From Clostridiaceae bacterium (lineage in GTDB: Bacteria; Bacillota; Clostridia; DSM-8532), in NCBI GenBank assembly GCA_012521105.1, contig JAAYNA010000188.1, positions 1-42,200 on the forward strand: a stretch of DNA of 42,200 bases, given 5' to 3'. Below the pieces are notes generated by a model that did no database searches, was not told where the DNA came from, and was given only the letters and a program-made list of their open reading frames with translations. Within the stretch, counting starts at the first letter, position 1; every line of letters starts with the position of its first letter. Made by a program: the position numbers and the translations under genes. Below, in pieces: positions 1 to 6,713 of this stretch.

Positions 1-123
1 ATTATAAAATATCTATATCTAGTTTGTACTTCAATAAATAAATAAGCAATGTAGTTTACGAAAATTAAAACTATGAAGAAAAAGGGTATATGATTTTGTG
101 TTATTGGGGCTATCCATATGATT

Positions 124-501
124 ATACCACGTGATATCCATAAACAAATCAAAGAGCTTTACTGAGTAGAAAAGTCCTCAAAGATGGTAAGCAAGAGAAC
201 AGAAAGGTTATTGCCTGAAGTCACAGGAATTTCAAAACAGACCGCTTGAACCTATTTATTCTTTTGTTTTCTTGATGCTATACATTGCAAGATACGTGAA
301 GACGGGCTTATGTTATATCGTGCGGCTTATTTAGTTATAGGCATAGATATAGACGGTGATGCAGTATCTGGCATCAATGAATGTGATGAAGAAATGGACG
401 ATAAGATTCCGGAATTGGGACAAGGTTTGAATATTTTATGTTATGACCTGACTCGGATTAAATATAAAATAAACTCACATTTAGTAATAAAAAATTGTTA
501 A
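124..501 (+). pseudogene. Decayed IS256-family transposase fragment
   Basis: Frame 1 reads through two in-frame TGA stops (163-165 and 247-249). It still shows IS256/mutator-type transposase blocks: RDIHKQIKELY near 133-162, then SSKMVSK and LLPEV, and finally FLDAIHCKIREDG followed by YRAAYLVIGIDIDGD (about 268-351). The FLDAIH aspartate matches the region of a DDE catalytic aspartate in this family. Beyond about 360 the reading no longer follows the family closely. A weak match, DDKIPELGQG, suggests an internal deletion that joins a more C-terminal part. No terminal inverted repeats were found. An intact IS256 transposase is about 400 residues, so this is a non-functional relic. The family call is from motif recognition only. 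Confidence 0.75.
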
Positions 502-1000
502 TGTGAATGAAGAGGTTAATAAAAGATTAAAAAAGGCTTCCCGGTATATGGAACTGATTGATTTCTAATAAAGCAGATGTATAATGAATGTAATTGAACT
601 ATAGTTATTGAAATGCGTTATAAGAATAAGTTGAGGCAGAACTAATGGCTTTTTTGTTGAAACTCCGTATAGTTATTGGGACTTAATAAAGACAAGGGGA
701 CAGAGAAACTGCCTAAGAGTCAAATCCCATGTTTTTTCTGTTATATATTTAAGTAGAGGAATGGGATATATATTCAAGACAGATGATTATATATTTTTCA
801 CCAGAACCTCCTTTTTGGCACTGCATAATTATCACACACCATAGATTTCACTTTGACATTACTAAGATAAAAAGACAGACTTTAATCGGACAATTTCGTA
901 ACAAACTAATGTCAGCCAAGGCTCTAACAAAGCTAGACTTAAACTTTTCATTTCACAATAAATTGCTTAGCTTGTTATATTTGCTGTATCTATTAACCCA
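502..1000. other. Intergenic stretch with no supported gene
   Basis: About 500 bp of AT-rich sequence with many stops in all frames. Bases 502-570 could continue the transposase relic: a short open stretch reads NEEVNKRLKKASR, faintly like the C-terminal part of IS256 transposases. An ATG-started frame at 783-1007 has no ribosome binding site, low-complexity composition and no recognisable family, so it is not called. Confidence 0.5.
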
Positions 1001-1007
1001 ATTATGA

Positions 1008-1013
1008 TATAAT
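1008..1013 (+). promoter_or_regulatory. Probable -10 box of the LURP-one-like gene
   Basis: TATAAT lies 26 bp before the chosen ATG at 1040, which leaves room for a short leader with the ribosome binding site AAAGAGG at 1025-1031. No good -35 box sits at the standard distance, so the promoter call rests on the -10 box and position alone. Confidence 0.4.
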
Positions 1014-1039
1014 TGAAAAAAAATAAAGAGGTTCGGGTT

Positions 1040-1519
1040 ATGAAATATTTAATAAGGCAAAGAGTTTTTTCGTTCCGAGACAGTTTTACAATTAAGAATG
1101 AGTTTGGCGAAGATTGCTTCAATGTTTACGGGAAGATTTTTTCCTTTGGTAATAAACTATACTTAACTGACTTACAGGGCAGGGAGTTGTATTACATTGA
1201 ACAACGATTATTCCGCTTCTTACCGGAGTACACAATTTATCAAAATGGTGCTCCAGTAGCCACGATAAAAAGGAATTTTACATTGTTCAGACCAAGCTTT
1301 GATATCTCAAGTGTATATGGTAATTATAATATTGACGGTAATCTTTTTGCCTATGATTTTAGTATTTTTAAAAACGGCTCTCCTGTAGCAATCATCTCGA
1401 AAAAATGGTTTTCCTTTTCCGATACTTACGGCGTTTCGGTAGACGACAATGAAGATGCAGCATTCATTCTTGCTCTGGTTATTGTTCTTGATCAGATCTA
1501 TCACGACGGAGATAAATAA
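1040..1519 (+). CDS. LURP-one-related / YxjI-like family protein
   Basis: A 159-residue soluble protein resembling the LURP-one-related family (YxjI in Bacillus, DUF567). These form a tubby-like beta barrel of unknown biochemical role. Visible in it are short repeated beta-strand units of the type 'F.I.NEFGEDCFNV.GK.FSFGNKLYLTD..G', then 'EYTIYQNGAPVATI' and 'DFSIFKNGSPVAIISKKW', the internal repetition expected of the fold. There is no signal peptide or membrane segment. The frame is open from a TTG at 1013, but that codon overlaps the probable -10 box. The ATG at 1040 has AAAGAGG eight bases upstream, so I start there. It stands alone and faces the sigma/anti-sigma pair across a shared terminator. 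The family call is fairly safe; the function is unknown. Confidence 0.7.
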   Translation: MKYLIRQRVFSFRDSFTIKNEFGEDCFNVYGKIFSFGNKLYLTDLQGRELYYIEQRLFRFLPEYTIYQNGAPVATIKRNFTLFRPSFDISSVYGNYNIDGNLFAYDFSIFKNGSPVAIISKKWFSFSDTYGVSVDDNEDAAFILALVIVLDQIYHDGDK

Positions 1520-1532
1520 CATACATTTCATT

Positions 1533-1565
1533 AAAAAAAGCCTCCGGTTCTCAGAGGCTTTTTTA
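1533..1565. terminator. Bidirectional intrinsic terminator
   Basis: AGCCTC (1539-1544) pairs with GAGGCT (1554-1559). The stem is flanked by seven A on the left and six T on the right, so it can end both the plus-strand LURP-one gene and the minus-strand anti-sigma gene that converge here. Confidence 0.85.
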
Positions 1566-1598
1566 ATATTTATTTATATTAATTGGTGCAGAAAAATT

Positions 1599-2981
1599 CT
1601 ATATCGTCCATTGGTCGTGCACAACACCGATCAGGTACCAGTTGCCGTCCTTTTCTTCGAATACAAGTTTAAGGCTCTTCCAATCCATCCAGTCATATTC
1701 AGGGGTTCCTTTGAAGTGGTATTCAAGTATGTGACTGCCTGCATAAACCTCAAAAACATTGTTAATAGTATTTCCCCGATCAAATTGTACGTCATAGATT
1801 ACTTCATCGGCATTCAGAAAGTCCTGATCATATACAAATTCCGACAGGTATTTGGCAAATGTAAGTTCTATCGGATCGCCAATTCCATCGTAAAACCCCC
1901 AGAAATAGACTTTATCACTGTCTAATAATGTTTTTATTTCTTCTGTGGTAATTACAACGTCTTTTTCTACCTCCACATATGTGTAGGGTGAGAAACGTAC
2001 CCCTTTATCAGGATGGATATGTTCAGAAAGTGACTGCATGTCTTTATTTTTAAATGCTGTAAGTACTTCAACCCCAAGTTCGCGAATCTTTTCTTCAATT
2101 GCTTCAGGTGTATTTTCGGGTGTTCTGATAAAACTTTCATTTCTCTCAAAGGGTTCGTCAAAAACCAGGTGAGTATAAACTTCCCTTACTTCACCTTCTA
2201 TAAGGAATTGAACCTTTTCAATATACGGCAGTTCTGTCAGTGAATTCACTATTGAATTTATTAAAACTGTCTCATAAGCGGTACCGCCCGGGTTATTGTC
2301 AACAAATTCTCTGGAGAGATTAAGATAGCAAATTCCGTCCTTTACTTCAGAAGATAAAAGCCTTGTTCCCTCTGGTATTATGGGTTCTTTACCATATTCA
2401 TGCGGGCCTTTTTGAAGCTCTCTGAATATAACCTCCTCGAGCTTTTCATCCTGCGCTTTACTGACCACACGATGTTCCGGCACAACACATTCAGCACTTG
2501 GGTTGGGAAAATACAGTATTACCACCCATTTAAAATCAGTTATTTCTGACTGAGCAGGAGAAGGAACAGCTTCTGCCGCCGGTTGCTGTGTCGCCTGGAT
2601 TGTTTGAAGATTGTCGGGGTCTGATACGGGATTACGCTTAAATGAATCAAACTTAGTTCCAAAATAGAAAGACGCTCCAACAAATGTGCAAATTAGAACT
2701 GCTGAAAACACAGGTTTTAAAATACCATATTTTTTAATTATGCTTTTGTTGCTTTTTTTAACATGTTTATTTTTATTCAATGAATCCACCACCCTTTTAG
2801 TAAAATAAATATCTGTATAATCCTCTTCCTTAAGGTAATTTTCTAAATCAAGCATTATATTGTATTTTTCCCTGCATTGTTTACATTCGCTTAAATGCAG
2901 CTTTATTTTTTCTTTCTCCCTGTTTGTAACATTGCCTTCCTTGAAAGAATCCAAATCTTCTATTGACAAATGACTTCTCAT
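1599..2981 (-). CDS. Membrane anti-sigma factor with GerMN sensor domain
   Basis: A 460-residue single-pass membrane protein. Residues 1-45 form a putative zinc-finger anti-sigma domain with H29-x3-C33-x2-C36, the zf-HC2 ligand pattern that holds an ECF sigma factor at the membrane. A transmembrane helix spans about 87-107, followed by a Pro/Gln/Ala-rich linker. Residues about 148-285 look like a GerMN domain (WVVILYFPNP at the start, then GTRLLSSEVKDGICYLNLSR and an AYETVLINSIVNSL helix). The rest resembles a small extracytoplasmic ligand-binding or NTF2-like domain ending VFEEKDGNWYLIGVVHDQW. The ATG overlaps the sigma stop codon (ATGA), typical of a sigma/anti-sigma pair. It presumably sequesters the sigma factor until the outside domains sense a signal; the signal is unknown. 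Confidence 0.8.
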   Translation of the reverse strand: MRSHLSIEDLDSFKEGNVTNREKEKIKLHLSECKQCREKYNIMLDLENYLKEEDYTDIYFTKRVVDSLNKNKHVKKSNKSIIKKYGILKPVFSAVLICTFVGASFYFGTKFDSFKRNPVSDPDNLQTIQATQQPAAEAVPSPAQSEITDFKWVVILYFPNPSAECVVPEHRVVSKAQDEKLEEVIFRELQKGPHEYGKEPIIPEGTRLLSSEVKDGICYLNLSREFVDNNPGGTAYETVLINSIVNSLTELPYIEKVQFLIEGEVREVYTHLVFDEPFERNESFIRTPENTPEAIEEKIRELGVEVLTAFKNKDMQSLSEHIHPDKGVRFSPYTYVEVEKDVVITTEEIKTLLDSDKVYFWGFYDGIGDPIELTFAKYLSEFVYDQDFLNADEVIYDVQFDRGNTINNVFEVYAGSHILEYHFKGTPEYDWMDWKSLKLVFEEKDGNWYLIGVVHDQWTI

Positions 2982-3538
2982 TGGATATCACCCCTGTGTC
3001 TTTCCATATACTTTTCGCATATATTCTTCTTCGCCCTTAGAACCCTCATTTTCGCCGCCTCTTCAGAAATTCCCAAAATGTCACTGATTTCTGCATAAGA
3101 AAAGTCCTTAACATACTTTAGAATTAACGGTACTCTCTGCTTGTCCTTCAAACTGTTAATAAGTGTAATTATTTCCTGCTGTCTTTCATTTCTTTCGTAT
3201 ATCTTTTCGGGGTTCTCTTCCCCTGTCATGCCTTTATTTATAACAACATCATCAATTGGAACAGTTTTAAGCCTTTTTGTTTTTTTCATATAGCTTTTAT
3301 AGGTGTTTATTGCAATACGATATATCCAGGTAGAAAACATCCATCTGTCGTCATATTTGTTAATATTATTAAAAACACGGATGAAAACCTCCTGAAGTAT
3401 TTCCTCAGAGTCCTGTCTTGAGCAGGTCATCTTTACAAGGAAGCTGAATAATTTATTTTTATATTTATCAATCAGCTCCTCAAAGGCTTCGATGTCGCCA
3501 TCCCGTATTCTTTTAATTTGTGTCTGGTCTTCCTGCAT
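2978..3538 (-). CDS. ECF RNA polymerase sigma factor (SigW/RpoE-like)
   Basis: A 186-residue extracytoplasmic-function sigma-70 factor of normal family length. Region 2 is at about residues 22-90, with the core-binding and -10-reading part DSEEILQEVFIRVF...WMFSTWIYRIAINTYKSY. Region 4 is at about 125-180 with the helix-turn-helix DFSYAEISDILGISEEAAKMRVLRAK that reads the -35 element. Its last four bases are shared with the anti-sigma gene, so the two are translationally coupled and should act as one switch. The ribosome binding site is weak (GGTG), and I could not define an autoregulatory ECF promoter upstream. The targets cannot be told from this window. Confidence 0.93.
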   Translation of the reverse strand: MQEDQTQIKRIRDGDIEAFEELIDKYKNKLFSFLVKMTCSRQDSEEILQEVFIRVFNNINKYDDRWMFSTWIYRIAINTYKSYMKKTKRLKTVPIDDVVINKGMTGEENPEKIYERNERQQEIITLINSLKDKQRVPLILKYVKDFSYAEISDILGISEEAAKMRVLRAKKNICEKYMERHRGDIQ

Positions 3539-3765
3539 TACACCACATCCATGTAAAACTTATATTATCAATCCCCGGGAGAGAACAATATAATCCCTTA
3601 CTAAAAATAGTGAATCCAGGGCACTGAATTCCTTACATATACTTATACTCTTATTTTTATAAAAAGTAACGGTTTTTATATTTTTTCTTTATTTATAAAG
3701 AGCGCTAAGAGAAAACTGATACCAGCATTGTAAACAACGCTAATGCATTCACTGAACAGAGAAAT

Positions 3766-3797
3766 AAAAACCCGCTAACTTATGATATTAGCGGGTT
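3766..3797 (-). terminator. Intrinsic terminator after tRNA-Arg
   Basis: A perfect 10-bp stem (3769-3778 with 3788-3797, AACCCGCTAA type) with a 9-base loop. On the minus strand it is followed by TTTTTA, directly downstream of the tRNA. Confidence 0.85.
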
Positions 3798-3803
3798 ATG
3801 CTT

Positions 3804-3880
3804 TGGTGCGCCCAGCAGGAATCGAACCCACAACCTTCTGGTCCGTAGCCAGACGCTCTATCCAATTGAGCTATAGGCGC
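3804..3880 (-). tRNA. tRNA-Arg (anticodon ACG)
   Basis: A full cloverleaf reads on the minus strand. The acceptor stem is GCGCCTA/TGGGCGC with a G.T pair, there is a D arm with TAGCTCAATTGGATAGAGC, and the anticodon stem TCTGG/CCAGA encloses loop CTACGGA. A T arm with TTCGAAT, discriminator A and an encoded CCA follow. A34 would be edited to inosine to read CGU, CGC and CGA. Confidence 0.97.
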
Positions 3881-3902
3881 ATTATTTTGGAGTGCAATAT
3901 AT

Positions 3903-3931
3903 ATAATAATATAAACCTTTTAAAAAATCAA
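3903..3931 (-). promoter_or_regulatory. Probable SigA-type promoter of tRNA-Arg
   Basis: On the minus strand a -35 box TTGATT (3926-3931) is followed by 17 bases and a -10 box TATTAT (3903-3908). The start point would fall about 15 bases before the mature tRNA 5' end. Confidence 0.55.
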
Positions 3932-4208
3932 CTGCGGATTAAAAATAATTTATGTTAATATGTGGGTTGTATAACATTGAAAGTATATTTTCAGGATTAA
4001 AATTTAATTATTTGGTAAGACTATCCAGGCCAATGGTAGAGATTAACATAAACGGATGAGAATTATTCAGTTTTTATACTATACATGCAAACTTTTAGTA
4101 AATCCATGATTATAAATGTAAAAAAGAACAATCATGCCCTTTACATTTCCAGAAAGAAAAAATATAATAATATACAAGGTAACAATAGTTATCAGTGTAA
4201 CTGTTAAT
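3932..4208. other. AT-rich gap with no supported gene
   Basis: This gap between the tRNA-Arg promoter and the small membrane protein gene carries no open frame with a ribosome binding site. I saw no repeat, RNA structure or clear promoter in it. The promoter of the gene at 4220 must lie here but could not be fixed. Confidence 0.5.
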
Positions 4209-4219
4209 GGAGGTTTATA

Positions 4220-4384
4220 ATGCGGATTTCCGGCATAACCTACGTAAAGCGGAAAAGAAGATGGTTTCCCAAGTTATTGTCTACTCTGGTTATTATAATT
4301 GCTGTAGCTTTAATTGTTATTTTGATTTTGCTGATGTTTACTGACATTCATATTCCTTACATAAGCGAGTGGTTAGAATCTTAA
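4220..4384 (+). CDS. Small single-pass membrane protein, 54 residues
   Basis: I do not recognise the family. The protein begins MRISGITYVKRKRRW with a strongly basic segment (KRKRR at residues 10-14). A long hydrophobic helix follows at about residues 19-40 (LLSTLVIIIAVALIVILILL), and then a short tail ending YISEWLES. The basic side before the helix predicts an N-in topology, with about 14 residues outside. It counts as a real gene because a perfect GGAGG (4209-4213) sits six bases before the ATG and a strong terminator begins at its stop codon. It is a monocistronic unit between a tRNA and a sugar phosphorylase gene. A role in envelope or sporulation biology is only a guess. Confidence 0.75.
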   Translation: MRISGITYVKRKRRWFPKLLSTLVIIIAVALIVILILLMFTDIHIPYISEWLES

Positions 4385-4412
4385 AGCCGCAAATAAATTT
4401 GCGGCTTTTTTT
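4384..4412 (+). terminator. Intrinsic terminator of the small membrane protein gene
   Basis: AAAGCCGCAAA (4383-4393) pairs with TTTGCGGCTTT (4398-4408), closing a 4-base loop, and the T tract runs to 4412. It starts right at the stop codon. It can also help stop transcription of the converging GH112 gene, since A residues lie at its left side. Confidence 0.88.
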
Positions 4413-4441
4413 GAACTAAATAAACTATTGAGACTACTGTA

Positions 4442-6628
4442 TTATGTTCCCAATATTTTTATGGCATAAGGATCTAATTTTACTTCAATACTCTTTCCTT
4501 TGTTATCTTTTATCATTACTGTTTCAGTATTCTCGCCATTGTTTATTACAACAAGCTTTCCACTCCCCGGGAAATATGCACACTCGGTATTGAAATTATC
4601 GGTGGTCAAATGCTGAATATGGTGTTCATTACCAGCTGCCCAAAGTATTGCTCTGAACAGCATTCTTGTGTTCTGGGCATTAAACCTGAAACCCGAGAAA
4701 TAAACACCCCTGCCGTTAGAAAATTCCCTTGCTGCTATTCTCACACTGCCGTTCTTTTCAGCCATCACTATTGTTTCACCGTCTACAGCATATATGTTAA
4801 CAACTTCGGTACCAAAGTCAGGATCATCCTTAACATCATCCATAATGAAATGCTTCTCATTTAACTTGTATTTGTATTTATTTTTCGACAAAGTACGGCC
4901 TATTTCTCTGTCAACGCCAAGTATATGTGATAACTGAAAGTACTGACTGCTGAATATTGTTGCCGAGGGCTCGGCGATTCCTATAAACCCGCCCCCTGCT
5001 GCAACCCACTCTGTAATTTTTGAAACAACGTCAGGGTCTTTCCAGTTGTCACCGCCGCTCCATGCGCTGTCAAGCCTGCCGCAGTTGATAATAACCTTTA
5101 TATCTCCAGGAATTCCTTTTTCCCTTATATCATCAAAGCTGATATATTCCACATCAACAGGTAATCCGGCCAATGCTTCGTTTACATGGTTTAAATCAAG
5201 ATGAGGCTGCTCATGCATGTGCCCGCTGCAAATCCATGACCTGAGCTTACCCCAGCATGTTAATACCGCAACCTTACCCGGAACGGTGTATGGTTTATCA
5301 TCATTGTGAAGATTTTTAAGGGTTCTGAATTCATTAGCAAGCTCTTCTATATAATCAACAAAGTCGGGAAAATCACTGACAAGATGCAAATACCCTCCCA
5401 GGCCTATTCTTTGCACAGGAGCACGAAGCAGAGCACGTCGGACTTTCACCCAGAAGTTTTTTGCATCTTTTGTAGGATTGCCCCCCTCCTTGAATGTTGG
5501 CTCACCTTTTAACCCTGTTGGGAAAAGGTATGGGTGGAGGCGCAGCTCGTGGGTTTCCACTCCGGTTACCCCTGCACACTTTCTTGCTTCAAAGGCGTTA
5601 AAAACACATTTTATTATCCCATCGAAATTGAAATCTTTAAATCTTGGGCTGTATGGTTCAATGCCAATCCAATGGTCATCATAGAATACATAGGCTTTCT
5701 TTCCATATTTATGAACCAGATCAACACATTCTCTTCCAAATGAAACAACAAATTCATTCACGAAATCCATCCATGCCCTAATTTTGGGTGAAGGAACATT
5801 ATGAGTATTATTCAATAAACCTTTGTTGATAAAGTCTTCTGAAGTAAGTTTAATACCGGTTTTTTCCTCGAACTTTGTCATTGCGTACGGGCTTACCGAA
5901 AAGTCGTAAGACGCCCAGTCCGAATAACGGTACCTGAGATTCTCAGGGTCATCACCCCAGAACCAGCAGAAGTTATAAAACATTGATGTAAACCTGACCA
6001 CATTTGTGTGCGGATGCTCCTTGAGCCATCTTTCCAAAAAGCTTAAAATGAATTCCTGGGTTTCGGGGTAAATCGGATCTATTGGCATAAGATGTTCCCT
6101 GTCACCCCAGTCGTTTGTTATATGATTGTACATTGATATGGCTTCCCATATCCTGTAGGCCAAAAAGTTAACAGTATATTTGTGCCACTTCTTTGTATTT
6201 TTTATTTCAACGGTGCCAGTTTCACTATTGAATTCCCAATTATCCTTAGATACCTCTTCCCCTGTTGTTCGATCAAATACCTGCCACCATTTTTTGGGAT
6301 CATCGTTACAATTAATCTCGAACTGTTCCCTGAAGTATCCTTTCAGCAGATCTATCGTTACAGTGCTGTCTTTTGCAACTACAGGATCAGACATAAGAAA
6401 ATTCTGCTGCAGTTTATCCCGGTTTGCTTTCGCCCAATTGTTGTCTGCCCGTACAAGACATAAAGTGGAGTAGATATCATATCCCGATGTTAAAATTTTA
6501 GGTGACAGAACTGTTCCATCGCTATCTCTTATAACATCTGCTCCCCATTTTTCTGCTAATTCCAAAGTTAAATCCTCATAACCCGCCTCACCCGGTAATG
6601 TGAAAAAACCCTTACTTTTCTCTATCAT
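4442..6628 (-). CDS. GH112 beta-galactoside phosphorylase (galactosyl-HexNAc or galactosyl-rhamnose type)
   Basis: A 728-residue cytoplasmic enzyme of glycoside hydrolase family 112, full length for the family. These enzymes use phosphate to cleave a terminal beta-galactosyl disaccharide into galactose-1-phosphate plus the second sugar. Visible signs: the N-terminal GFFTLPGEAGYEDLTLELAEKWGADVIRDSDGT block, the catalytic-barrel stretch VVRFTSMFYNFCWFWGDD (about 210-227), and KAYVFYDDHWIGIEP (about 311-325), where D317/D318 lie at the known acid residue. A GHMHEQPHLD segment and a C-terminal beta domain follow. Known substrates in clostridia are lacto-N-biose/galacto-N-biose or D-galactosyl-beta-1,4-L-rhamnose. 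The plant-type neighbour GH127 favours the rhamnose disaccharide from rhamnogalacturonan, but this is inference. GGAGG lies seven bases before the ATG. Probably co-transcribed with GH127. Confidence 0.92.
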   Translation of the reverse strand: MIEKSKGFFTLPGEAGYEDLTLELAEKWGADVIRDSDGTVLSPKILTSGYDIYSTLCLVRADNNWAKANRDKLQQNFLMSDPVVAKDSTVTIDLLKGYFREQFEINCNDDPKKWWQVFDRTTGEEVSKDNWEFNSETGTVEIKNTKKWHKYTVNFLAYRIWEAISMYNHITNDWGDREHLMPIDPIYPETQEFILSFLERWLKEHPHTNVVRFTSMFYNFCWFWGDDPENLRYRYSDWASYDFSVSPYAMTKFEEKTGIKLTSEDFINKGLLNNTHNVPSPKIRAWMDFVNEFVVSFGRECVDLVHKYGKKAYVFYDDHWIGIEPYSPRFKDFNFDGIIKCVFNAFEARKCAGVTGVETHELRLHPYLFPTGLKGEPTFKEGGNPTKDAKNFWVKVRRALLRAPVQRIGLGGYLHLVSDFPDFVDYIEELANEFRTLKNLHNDDKPYTVPGKVAVLTCWGKLRSWICSGHMHEQPHLDLNHVNEALAGLPVDVEYISFDDIREKGIPGDIKVIINCGRLDSAWSGGDNWKDPDVVSKITEWVAAGGGFIGIAEPSATIFSSQYFQLSHILGVDREIGRTLSKNKYKYKLNEKHFIMDDVKDDPDFGTEVVNIYAVDGETIVMAEKNGSVRIAAREFSNGRGVYFSGFRFNAQNTRMLFRAILWAAGNEHHIQHLTTDNFNTECAYFPGSGKLVVINNGENTETVMIKDNKGKSIEVKLDPYAIKILGT

Positions 6629-6713
6629 AACATACCTCCATCCTTTGTATTTATTTTATAGTACCCTATGGTATTTAAGCCTAAACAAACGGTTCCACCT
6701 AAACAACAAGTAT

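Noticed and set aside
660-740. AAGGGGACAGAGAAACTG looks like ends of some clostridial IS elements
   Set aside because: No matching inverted copy was found nearby, so an element end cannot be supported.
783-1007. Open frame of 74 codons before the LURP-one-like gene
   Set aside because: No ribosome binding site, unusual composition with many aromatic and histidine codons, no known family, and it overlaps the probable -10 box of the next gene.
4561-4580. CCCCGGGAAATA in the GH112 gene as a second Noc site
   Set aside because: Only the right half fits; the left arm lacks TATTT, so the palindrome is broken.
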